This document shows, in pieces, positions 23,732 to 30,877 of a stretch of 64,000 nt of DNA; position 1 is the stretch's first letter, and each line of letters starts with the position of its first letter. The notes under the pieces are model-generated. The model had not been told where the DNA came from. It did no database searches and saw nothing but the letters and a program-made list of their open reading frames with translations. This DNA is from JANQNX01 sp965601665. GTDB lineage: Bacteria > Pseudomonadota > Gammaproteobacteria > Eutrophobiales > Eutrophobiaceae. The DNA is taken from positions 868,001 through 932,000 of the forward strand of contig OZ271833.1 of NCBI GenBank assembly GCA_965601665.1, given 5' to 3'. The translations under genes and the position numbers were made by a program.

Positions 23732-23902
23732 ATGGAGAAAACAGATAAATTTAGTATTTCCGGCTCTTTCAGGATACCCGAAGAAATCATTTCCACCGAA
23801 GTGGATGTTAGAGAGAGTGTTGTCTCCAGGTTCGTAATTATTGCTGGCGCCAGCGCTTTCCTGCTTTGGGGCTACATATTATTCAACATCCTGTTATCGT
23901 AG
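23732..23902 (+). CDS. Small single-pass membrane protein, unknown function
   Basis: This is 56 residues from the ATG at 23732, chosen because GGGGAAG lies 7 bases upstream; an in-frame ATG at 23714 lacks a site. The N-terminal half is soluble and charged (MEKTDKFSISGSFRIPEE). The last 23 residues are a membrane helix (FVIIAGASAFLLWGYILFNI) ending at the C-terminus, so it is tail-anchored. It starts 23 bases after the cyclase gene on the same strand and is probably translated from the same transcript; a role in anchoring or tuning the cyclase is possible but unproven. Confidence 0.6.
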   Translation: MEKTDKFSISGSFRIPEEIISTEVDVRESVVSRFVIIAGASAFLLWGYILFNILLS

Positions 23903-24036
23903 TTCCATGGTTTTAAATCAATTGTATAAACTAAGCTCATTATCTCGAAACAAACGGAATAGGGAAGCGAGCAAGAAACGTGGGTGTCAACTGAAACAGG
24001 AAGACCGTCAATTCAAGGAAGAATAAGTCTACTTCG

Positions 24037-24603
24037 ATGTCTGAACAGTCTGAAAAAATTCTACCCGCCCCTTGGGAACCGCCTTATGAAACGATCAAAT
24101 ACGAAATAGCCATCACATCGTTACCAGAGCCGGCACAACAGGAAATCCCACTTTCACAAACCGTATCGGCTTGGCTAGTTCCTTCAATAGCACTATTAGC
24201 TGTAATAGTTGCTTTTGGTCAATGGTCTATCAACAGAAAAAGGTTAAAGCATGAATTATTTGATCGACGGATGGTTGTTTTTGATGCATTGAATGAATTA
24301 ATGAGTGACTGTTTTACTGAGGATGAAATTGATTGGAGGAAAATGGTCGATTACACAGTAAAGACAAAAGGCGCTAGATTTTTATTTGATAAAGAAACAG
24401 AAAATTATATTAGAGACATATTTCGTAAATCTGCTCAGTTACGGACTAAACGCAAATTAAAGTTGGTTTATTCAGAAGACGCAAATAAGGCAAGTGAACT
24501 GAAAGACTGCGAAGCAGAGATAGAAGAATTACTAATATGGTTTAACAAAGAGCAAGAGTGCCTTGAAGATAAATTTGCCTTATTTTTAGCAATTAATAAA
24601 TAA
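24037..24603 (+). CDS. Membrane-anchored protein of unknown function at the island edge
   Basis: This is 188 residues. A proline-rich cytoplasmic or periplasmic N-terminus (about 45 residues) precedes one membrane helix (WLVPSIALLAVIVAFGQWSI, about 46-65). The basic NRKRLKHELFDRRMVVFDAL that follows places the rest in the cytoplasm, where it is helical and charged. Proteins with this layout often occur in genomic islands, but I can name no family. Codon use is more AT-rich than in the genes to the left, marking the start of the accessory region. There is no strong ribosome binding site. Confidence 0.65.
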   Translation: MSEQSEKILPAPWEPPYETIKYEIAITSLPEPAQQEIPLSQTVSAWLVPSIALLAVIVAFGQWSINRKRLKHELFDRRMVVFDALNELMSDCFTEDEIDWRKMVDYTVKTKGARFLFDKETENYIRDIFRKSAQLRTKRKLKLVYSEDANKASELKDCEAEIEELLIWFNKEQECLEDKFALFLAINK

Positions 24604-25150
24604 TATTACATGCTCACGCTTAACCAAATCCATGTCGATGCCAATGTAGTTTTAACGTTGACGTTCCCCATAATGCACGTACGAAAATCAAATCTCAGCC
24701 CGATTGCAGCAAGTGGTTGGCAATGCTAGCACGAAACAGGTGAGTGTATTCACAAGTCCACGGACTTTTTTCATATGTACGAAGCAGAATGTAATACCTC
24801 ACCTCAGACCCAGCTTTTATTTAACTAAATATCTCATTACAAATGGTTTTACATGATATTTTATATTTAACATAATATACATTATGCGTAGTATGTAATA
24901 TGACTGGGCATGAGCCTAGCACCCATAACCTACGTCCAATGGAAACAAAATCAGCTTAAACCTGTTCTTGGGCTTAACCTGGTACAACCCTGTATAGATA
25001 TATATATATATAAATATATTTATATATATATTAATAAATATATATGGGCTTGTCCTTTCTTCCAAAACTCAACGCGACCAGTTAGACACGCATCGACGCC
25101 GGAAAACTGATAGAACGCCAAATAAGTGCGCTGCAAGGCTTTTAGCTATC
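24604..25150. other. AT-rich gap inside the island, with a 30-bp palindrome
   Basis: This 547-base stretch has no convincing gene. It contains island repeat A (24876-24895) and a low-complexity TA tract from about 24995 to 25045, in which bases 25002-25031 form a perfect 30-bp palindrome centred on AAATATATTT. A plus-strand frame at 24910-25110 is made mainly of this tract and is not credible. The palindrome could extrude as a cruciform or act as a hairpin in RNA. Confidence 0.6.
24876..24895 (+). repeat. Island direct repeat, copy A
   Basis: TATACATTATGCGTAGTATG. It shares its first 13 bases with copy B (27530-27542) and GTAGTATG with copy C (29482-29489). It lies upstream of the Mrr-like/CoiA-like gene set. 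Confidence 0.55.
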
Positions 25151-25381
25151 ATGGCTGGCTATGTCCCATGGCAGGGTTGGGAAAAGTATTTCTATAACCC
25201 TTATGACAAGAAACTATATTCAGATGATTTGAAATACGGATTCAGCACTGATGATTTACAACGGTATCATTACTTGGTGCAGGCCTACGAACAACTGTTG
25301 ACTGTAAATGTCCAAAAAGACACAAAAAAAGCTTTTAGATACCGATTCGTATTATTCGTAAGTAAACTACTAGTTGGCTAG
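25151..25381 (+). CDS. Small protein before the Mrr-like gene, unknown
   Basis: This is 76 residues, rich in tyrosine, tryptophan and charge (GYVPWQGWEKYFYNPYDKKL), which looks like a real folded protein and not a chance frame. The tail KKAFRYRFVLFVSKLLVG is basic and hydrophobic. No clear ribosome binding site is seen before the ATG at 25151. Its TAG stop overlaps the GTG that opens the Mrr-like frame (TAGTG), which suggests translational coupling and a shared operon. It could be a partner or inhibitor of the nuclease; nothing in its sequence shows which. Confidence 0.48.
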   Translation: MAGYVPWQGWEKYFYNPYDKKLYSDDLKYGFSTDDLQRYHYLVQAYEQLLTVNVQKDTKKAFRYRFVLFVSKLLVG

Positions 25382-26622
25382 TGTTAAGCTTTGTTAATTA
25401 TATACAGGGAATCAAATTGCCACAAACAACCAAAACACTAAACCCTCTTCCATTTGAACATCTGGAACCAAAAAGATTTGAGGACCTTATTAGGCAACTA
25501 GCTTATGAATTTAAGAACTGGAGGTCTTTAGAAGCAACCGGCAGGTCCGGTGGAGATGAAAGTTACGACATCAGAGGCTGGGAAATAATACCAGGTGAAC
25601 AGGTTGATGAAGAAATTGAAGACAATGAAGAGAAAACCATAACTAATGACATAGACAGAAGATGGCTCATACAGTGTAAAAGAGAGCAAAGAATAACGCC
25701 CAAAAAACTAGAGTCTTACTTCAATGATATACCGAAAGACGAATTAAGTAGCTTATATGGATTAGTTTTTGCGGCCAGCTGCGATCTATCAAAAAGATCT
25801 CGTGACTTACTCATTAACAATTGCAGAGAAGCTGGCATTTCTGAATGTCATATTTGGACTAAAGCCGAAATTGAAGACATGCTTTTTCAACCAAAAAACG
25901 ACAATTTATTGTTCGCATATTTCGGCATATCTCTTCAAATTAGAAAAAAATCTATTAAATCTCAATTACGAAGTAAATTAGCAGCAAAAAGAAAAGCTAT
26001 CTCTGTTCTCGCTGATGGAAGTCATGCACATGAATTAGTTTTGATACGAGATCCAGAGGAAGATAAATATCCTTACTTGGAAGACAACCTTAGTCGCAAT
26101 GAACATCTGTGGCGTCTGGTTTATTTTAAGGGCCACAATCCTCTAGGAATGGTATTTGAGACTAGAGACTATATGGCATACCTATCAGATGATGAAACTA
26201 AATGGGATGTTGCTAACAAGCATGAATATGACCAATTAGTAAACGATTACATAGATCCTTGGCATGATGACTCTACAGAGCATCAAGAACTAGAAAAAGA
26301 ATTAGAGCTCTTTCATTCAAAATTGAAAGAGAGTGAAAGAGGCGCATTCAAAGTAGAAGTAATTATTCCATACGAAGAAATAATTGACATTGATAAGTAC
26401 GGAGACGACATGTTTAACACAGATGTTCCGCACATCTATATGTCTTTTTACAATAATGAAATTCCATATATTGATGTATACGCAAAAATTATTATTCCAG
26501 CCATGTACAAAGAGGTAGATGGCAGACACGTCACTACAAACGAACCTAGAACTAAATATTTACAGTCGGTCAAAAAAGGAAGAGTAAAAAAATATCCTGC
26601 TAAATTTAGACGTGAATTTTAA
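25381..26622 (+). CDS. Mrr-like restriction endonuclease-fold protein with long C-terminal region
   Basis: This is 413 residues from the GTG at 25381 (overlapping the upstream stop); a TTG at 25417 after CAGGGA is a good alternative. Residues about 25-165 have the PD-(D/E)xK pattern of the Mrr_cat domain: FEDLIRQLAYE (E34), GGDESYDIRGW (D63) and LIQCKRE (Q98-x-K100), where the Q-x-K form is typical of Mrr. The remaining 250 residues are acidic and not recognised. Mrr-type enzymes cut modified DNA; no methylase or helicase lies nearby, which fits a modification-dependent or unusual nuclease. Base composition is clearly AT-rich. A CoiA-like nuclease follows 20 bases later. Confidence 0.75.
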   Translation: MLSFVNYIQGIKLPQTTKTLNPLPFEHLEPKRFEDLIRQLAYEFKNWRSLEATGRSGGDESYDIRGWEIIPGEQVDEEIEDNEEKTITNDIDRRWLIQCKREQRITPKKLESYFNDIPKDELSSLYGLVFAASCDLSKRSRDLLINNCREAGISECHIWTKAEIEDMLFQPKNDNLLFAYFGISLQIRKKSIKSQLRSKLAAKRKAISVLADGSHAHELVLIRDPEEDKYPYLEDNLSRNEHLWRLVYFKGHNPLGMVFETRDYMAYLSDDETKWDVANKHEYDQLVNDYIDPWHDDSTEHQELEKELELFHSKLKESERGAFKVEVIIPYEEIIDIDKYGDDMFNTDVPHIYMSFYNNEIPYIDVYAKIIIPAMYKEVDGRHVTTNEPRTKYLQSVKKGRVKKYPAKFRREF

Positions 26623-26642
26623 TAGACCCTGTTTTTACTCGC

Positions 26643-27434
26643 ATGAAATTCGCAAATGTAAATGGTAATAAAACTGAAGCTGCAAAAGGCCTCATAGGAC
26701 AATGCCGTTTTTGTAATTCAGATATGATCCCTAAATGTGGAGAGTTCAGAGCTGATCATTGGGCTCACAAGAGCAAACATAATTGTGATCAGTGGTGGGA
26801 AAACGAAACTGATTGGCACCGTTCCTGGAAAGATCATTTCCTAAATGATTGGCAAGAAGAAATTCATGTTGATGAAAACAGCGGCGAAAAACATATCGCT
26901 GACGTCAAGACTGACGGTGAATGGGTTATAGAATTTCAATATTCATATTTAAAACCAGAAGAACGCCGTGCAAGAACTTTGTTTTATCCAAAATTAGTTT
27001 GGGTTGTTAATACAAATGGAACGCGAAGAAAGACTGACAAAAAGTTTCAGAAAATCTTGGAAAGCACCCCTCCCCTAATTCAAGGTTATAACCTAAGGAG
27101 AATAGATTTTCCTGAAGAACACAGATTATTGAGGGAATGGTGCAACAATAAATCGGTAGTATTCTTTGACTTTAAGTTTACAGAAAGAAGCGAAGACTCT
27201 GATTTCTGGATGCTTTTCCCTTTCAAAACCCCATATGAAATCTATTTATCGACCTTTTCGCGTCAACAATTCATCGAACTACATCGTAATAATGAATTCG
27301 AACAAGCGATGCAGACCATTGCGGCAACAATTAATAAGCAACTTCAGTTAATTAACCTGGTTAATTACAGAAGTCCCATTCAGATTGCGCAAAGCAATAT
27401 GGCTAAAAGGCCCAAAAAAAAGCCACGCTTGTAG
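26643..27434 (+). CDS. CoiA-like nuclease with an N-terminal zinc finger
   Basis: This is 263 residues. The layout matches the competence protein CoiA-like family: a zinc-binding N-terminus (C21, C24, C32 and HWAH, H39/H42), an H59xxWK motif (DWHRSWKDHF), then the PD-(D/E)xK core IADVKTDGEWVIEFQYS with D87 and the E97-x-Q99 pair, followed by YPKLVWVVN. CoiA aids DNA uptake and recombination in Gram-positive competence; relatives in Gram-negative genomes occur in mobile and defence islands. It is read with the Mrr-like gene (20-base gap). The C-terminus is basic (KRPKKKPR), fitting DNA binding. Its 3' side meets island repeat B. Confidence 0.78.
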   Translation: MKFANVNGNKTEAAKGLIGQCRFCNSDMIPKCGEFRADHWAHKSKHNCDQWWENETDWHRSWKDHFLNDWQEEIHVDENSGEKHIADVKTDGEWVIEFQYSYLKPEERRARTLFYPKLVWVVNTNGTRRKTDKKFQKILESTPPLIQGYNLRRIDFPEEHRLLREWCNNKSVVFFDFKFTERSEDSDFWMLFPFKTPYEIYLSTFSRQQFIELHRNNEFEQAMQTIAATINKQLQLINLVNYRSPIQIAQSNMAKRPKKKPRL

Positions 27435-27523
27435 TAGAAAGTCTCCGTTTTTGACAATATGACCTATTATATAATCAACCTAAGCAGTTGAAAAATAATG
27501 GTTTCGTAGTTGTTTGAAATACT

Positions 27524-27549
27524 CCCTTGTATACATTATGCGCAGCAGT
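27524..27549 (+). repeat. Island direct repeat, copy B
   Basis: CCCTTGTATACATTATGCGC followed by AGCAGT. It shares 14 bases (CCCTTGTATACATT) with copy C and 13 bases (TATACATTATGCG) with copy A. It lies exactly between the two convergent gene sets of the island. Confidence 0.55.
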
Positions 27550-27553
27550 TTGA

Positions 27554-28474
27554 TTACACCATATCGTTTTCTATAAGATATTCACGGCCTTGGTCGGTTA
27601 GTCCTATTTCACCATCATAATCTACATAAATATAATCTTTATTAGTTAACTCCTTAAGTATGTGATCAACTTTAACTTTATGTAGATTATCAACTTGATC
27701 GTAAAAGTCAGCTCTGTATACAGGAGCTAAATCAGCAATTCGTAGTAATAAAAAATCCTCATTATTGTTAGGACTTGAGTTAGAAGAATATTTTTTAGTT
27801 AATTCTTTTTCTAACTTTTCTATGGGTGTTTCATTAGCTATTTGATTTACTATAGATAGGTTTCTCTCTATATCGTCTAGTTTGCTTCTTAATTGGTTCT
27901 TTTCTGACAAGTCAGAGTTTTGAATAGATTTGATATTTTCTGTTAGCCTGCCGATTTCATGTTTAATTTCCGATAAATCTTTATCTGTTTGAGGTTTTTC
28001 ATTATCTAAAAGCTGTGATTTCAAATCATCAATTAGTGCATTTTTATCTTGAATTACTTTGTCAAATTCAATCTCAGTCTCTAATATTTGCCTTCGTATT
28101 TTCCTAGATTCTTCAATAGTTAAAAGTTGATTTTCTTCTATTTCATTTTTTGATCTGGCTATTTCTGTAACATGTTTAAGCCAGTGAGAGTAAATTGGTT
28201 TTGCTATTTTTGGCAAGTATATAAATAGATAAAATAATGAGCCGCTCAAAGGATATATAAAACCTTTTAAAGTCCAATGTGAATACCAATTCGTTGAATT
28301 AAAAACATATAGCTTCATTAATTCTATTTTCAATTGCGGATTAGCTTCGCCAAAAAAAACGATAAAGAATTTATAATTGATAATTATCCATGAGAGACAA
28401 AAGCTATAGAGTAAAGGCTGTGAAATTCTTTCGTATAGAATCGCTTTAACTGCATTGATACTATCTTCAAACAT
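27554..28474 (-). CDS. Membrane-anchored coiled-coil protein with a C-terminal winged-helix-like domain
   Basis: This is 306 residues and I do not recognise the family as a whole. Two membrane helices lie at about 18-42 (LLYSFCLSWIIINYKFFIVF) and 69-90 (LKGFIYPLSGSLFYLFIYLP). A long coiled coil follows (about 100-225, with EIEENQLLTIEESRKIRRQI and SELDDIE-type heptads). Residues about 245-306 look like a winged helix (LLLRIADLAPVYRADFYDQV, HILKELTNKDYIYVD, then LTDQGREYLIEND). A membrane anchor tied to a DNA- or protein-binding head is common for defence or phage-sensing proteins. It starts 2 bases after the nuclease gene at 28477-29352, so they form an operon. Confidence 0.7.
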   Translation of the reverse strand: MFEDSINAVKAILYERISQPLLYSFCLSWIIINYKFFIVFFGEANPQLKIELMKLYVFNSTNWYSHWTLKGFIYPLSGSLFYLFIYLPKIAKPIYSHWLKHVTEIARSKNEIEENQLLTIEESRKIRRQILETEIEFDKVIQDKNALIDDLKSQLLDNEKPQTDKDLSEIKHEIGRLTENIKSIQNSDLSEKNQLRSKLDDIERNLSIVNQIANETPIEKLEKELTKKYSSNSSPNNNEDFLLLRIADLAPVYRADFYDQVDNLHKVKVDHILKELTNKDYIYVDYDGEIGLTDQGREYLIENDMV

Positions 28475-28476
28475 TT

Positions 28477-29352
28477 CTAATAAGTTTGAACGTTATACTT
28501 CAGAAGAAGTTTTGGAAGTGAATCGTCTAGATTTTCAATATCAGAATCTGTTAATTCAATTAAATTAAAATCATATTTATTATAAATTTCTAATTTAGTT
28601 TTTTTTCTTTTCATATATTTAGGATCATTCTCCATGCCCCAGAACTCTATATAGACTTTTCCTGATGGAATATAAAAGTCACAGTACATCTCTTCTTCTA
28701 CAGGTAACTTTCTTTCATAGGCGTGCGCAATACCTTCCATGTACAACCAATTATCGATTAACATTTCCGCTCGTGATCTTACCAAGTGCCCATCCTGACA
28801 CCGAAGATTAGCTGGAAACACATCCCGAAAATTATTTGTTTCTTTCTTAACCTCTACTTCAGGCGAAGCTTTGCCTAGTGATTCATGAATTGTTGCAATC
28901 AGTGTGCTATTGCTTGAGATTGATTCTGGCCAAGAGACATATGGCACACCATTTTTAAAGTTTTCCTTTTGTACACCACCTACTCTTTTTCCTGGTGTTG
29001 TCACTTTCCAGCCTTTAAGTGCTTTTTCAATCCAACCTAGTTCTGAGAGGATGAGATTGAATTTTCGAGCAGATATTTCGAAATGTTTGCCTAAATCTTT
29101 AGCTGTAAGAGCTGATTTTGTTGCAGAATTTTCACCTGGTAGTTCAATGACATCTGGCCAAACAATGTAGTCACCGTGTTTTTGGCTGGTTCGATATTCA
29201 CCTCCTGCTTCTGCGCCGGCCTCTGTCAATTGCCATTTATCCTCAGTACGTTCTATGAAACCAGCATTGGAAAAAAAAGCAAAAAGGTCTTTTGTCGGGA
29301 GATTCTTACGTTTTGCGAGCTGTGTTGTGGATATTAAGGACTGTTTTGACAT
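28477..29352 (-). CDS. Nuclease with duplicated N-terminal domain and Vsr/DUF559-like C-terminus
   Basis: This is 291 residues. The N-terminal half is an internal duplication: residues about 8-70 and 81-145 align (NAGFIERTEDKWQLT with ELGWIEKALKGWKVT; DYIVWPDVI with PYVSWPESI), each resembling a small winged-helix or antirepressor-type module. The C-terminal half is a PD-(D/E)xK nuclease of the Vsr/DUF559/helicase-tail type: RSRAEMLIDNWL (E196), CDFYIP (D225), YIEFWGM (E236), then K-rich Y-x-K. It should cut DNA and choose its target with the twin module. It has no methylase partner. Start at the first ATG. It is the promoter-proximal gene of the set with 27554-28474 and is very AT-rich. Confidence 0.75.
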   Translation of the reverse strand: MSKQSLISTTQLAKRKNLPTKDLFAFFSNAGFIERTEDKWQLTEAGAEAGGEYRTSQKHGDYIVWPDVIELPGENSATKSALTAKDLGKHFEISARKFNLILSELGWIEKALKGWKVTTPGKRVGGVQKENFKNGVPYVSWPESISSNSTLIATIHESLGKASPEVEVKKETNNFRDVFPANLRCQDGHLVRSRAEMLIDNWLYMEGIAHAYERKLPVEEEMYCDFYIPSGKVYIEFWGMENDPKYMKRKKTKLEIYNKYDFNLIELTDSDIENLDDSLPKLLLKYNVQTY

Positions 29353-29462
29353 TCGCTATCCTTTGCACCTTGGTACGAAAGCCCAAATTTTGGTCAATTT
29401 GAACATAGAAATCAACACTAATTATCTGATAAATAGTGCTTTTTTATCACTTTAATCATGCG

Positions 29463-29489
29463 CCCTTGTATACATTTACGTGTAGTATG
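29463..29489 (+). repeat. Island direct repeat, copy C
   Basis: CCCTTGTATACATT then TACGTGTAGTATG. It shares 14 bases with copy B and GTAGTATG with copy A. It marks the right edge of the AT-rich island. Confidence 0.55.
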
Positions 29490-29548
29490 GTTCCAGCTAG
29501 CTCTATGAGACATCAATACGCATACCCTCATTTGCTCATTGTAATCGC

Positions 29549-29601
29549 GATTGGACGCCAATAGAATCACGATTAGACGATCTTGTATTCTCAATTAGAC
29601 G
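29549..29601 (+). promoter_or_regulatory. Three 9-bp direct repeats at exact 22-bp spacing
   Basis: GATTGGACG (29549), GATTAGACG (29571) and AATTAGACG (29593) are spaced 22 and 22 bases, about two helical turns, so they lie on one face of DNA. The last ends 7 bases before the start codon of the ATPase gene. They look like an array of regulator binding sites. Confidence 0.55.
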
Positions 29602-29608
29602 GTAGCAT

Positions 29609-30847
29609 ATGTATCCCCGTTATTCTGAACAAACGGTGCAAAAAGCCCTGGATGAAAAACCAGTTGTCTTCGTCATGGGGCCTCGGCAAACAGGCAAGAC
29701 AACATTACTGAAATCACTGCTGGCAAAATATGGCTCAGATGAATGGACATACCTATCGCTGGATGACAAAACCCAATACAAGTCAGCCAGGTCTGACCCT
29801 GTCGGCTACATTCGTAATTTGCCATCCACAAGAATTGCACTGGAATCAATTGACCGACTGCCTGAACTCATTGAGCCTATCAAACAGGCAGTAGCCGAAC
29901 GTCCCTCCTCCGGGCGTTTTCTGTTGACGGGTTCCAGCAATGACTATGCAACAGCCAGAGCCGGTGATAGTCGTGAAGACTGGATAAAGCGTATTAGACT
30001 TAGCACGCTGTCTGAGTACGAAATTCAAAGTCGCCAGCCCGGTTTTTTGGTAAAGCTACTGAACCAGGAAGTACCAACAACCCGGATAACCCGTGTACGA
30101 ACACACCTTTTAAGTCGCCTTGTCATGGGTTTTTTCCCCGAGCCCATGCAATTTACCAGTGAAAACAAAATTCAGGATTGGTACCGGCAGTATGTCAATG
30201 CCTTAATCAAAAGCGATATAAAAGAATTACCTCATATCGACTATCCCGACCTGATGCTGAAGCTGCTAAAACTCACTGCGTCTTATTCTGGCAAGTTGAT
30301 TAATCTCAGTGAAATGGGTAGCAAACTTGGCGTTGATCGCCTTACCGTAAAGAAATATCTGGCGTTACTTGAACAAATGTTTCTGATTGAACAGGTGCCT
30401 GCATGGCAAAACAGCGAATATAAAAGACTGATCAAGACACCAAAAATACAGCTGGTAGACACCGGCATGATGTGTGCCATGCGAGGTCTTAACCATCATC
30501 AATTAAATGACGATCCTGAACTGTATAACGTCGCACTCAAGTCGTTTGTATATAACAAAATTCGTAAACAGGCCACCTGGGTGCAGGAAAGCACAAAGAT
30601 TTACCACTATCGCGACAAGGATTCAGTAGAGGTTGACTGCATTATTGAAGATGCGAATGGTGGTTGTTATGCAGTGCATTCTATTGCAGGAGCAACCTTA
30701 CACCGCAGTGCTATAGCTGCGCTTAAACGATTCAGAAACATAGCTGGCGACTGCTTTAAAACAGGCTTGCTGCTTTACGATGGTGATCAGACAACGGCCC
30801 TTGGTGACGAACTCTATGCAGTGCCATTAGGCGCACTCTGGTCCTAG
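29609..30847 (+). CDS. AAA-type ATPase with DUF4143 domain
   Basis: This is 412 residues. The N-terminal ATPase has Walker A GPRQTGKTTLLKSLL (about 25-39), Walker B-like TRIALESIDRL with an unusual position of acidic residues, and the sensor SGRFLLTGSSN. The C-terminal DUF4143 part (about 195-380) contains a winged helix (NLSEMGSKLGVDRLTVKKYL) and a nuclease-like fold (VEVDCIIEDANGGCYAVHSI), in which VDCIIE reads like a restriction-type core with a weak catalytic lysine. Proteins of this type are common in bacteria and archaea, often mobile, and their role is not known. Codon use is closer to the chromosome than to the AT-rich island. It may have been acquired separately. Confidence 0.88.
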   Translation: MYPRYSEQTVQKALDEKPVVFVMGPRQTGKTTLLKSLLAKYGSDEWTYLSLDDKTQYKSARSDPVGYIRNLPSTRIALESIDRLPELIEPIKQAVAERPSSGRFLLTGSSNDYATARAGDSREDWIKRIRLSTLSEYEIQSRQPGFLVKLLNQEVPTTRITRVRTHLLSRLVMGFFPEPMQFTSENKIQDWYRQYVNALIKSDIKELPHIDYPDLMLKLLKLTASYSGKLINLSEMGSKLGVDRLTVKKYLALLEQMFLIEQVPAWQNSEYKRLIKTPKIQLVDTGMMCAMRGLNHHQLNDDPELYNVALKSFVYNKIRKQATWVQESTKIYHYRDKDSVEVDCIIEDANGGCYAVHSIAGATLHRSAIAALKRFRNIAGDCFKTGLLLYDGDQTTALGDELYAVPLGALWS

Positions 30848-30877
30848 CAGACGGATATTCAAAACGATGTAGTCAAC

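Noticed and set aside
24910..25110. 66-codon plus-strand frame
   Set aside because: Its middle is the translated TA tract (IYIYKYIYIYI), so it is low complexity, not a gene.
24876..29489. The island as an integron or a transposon
   Set aside because: No integrase, attC-like hairpins, transposase or terminal inverted repeats were found; only short direct repeats are present.
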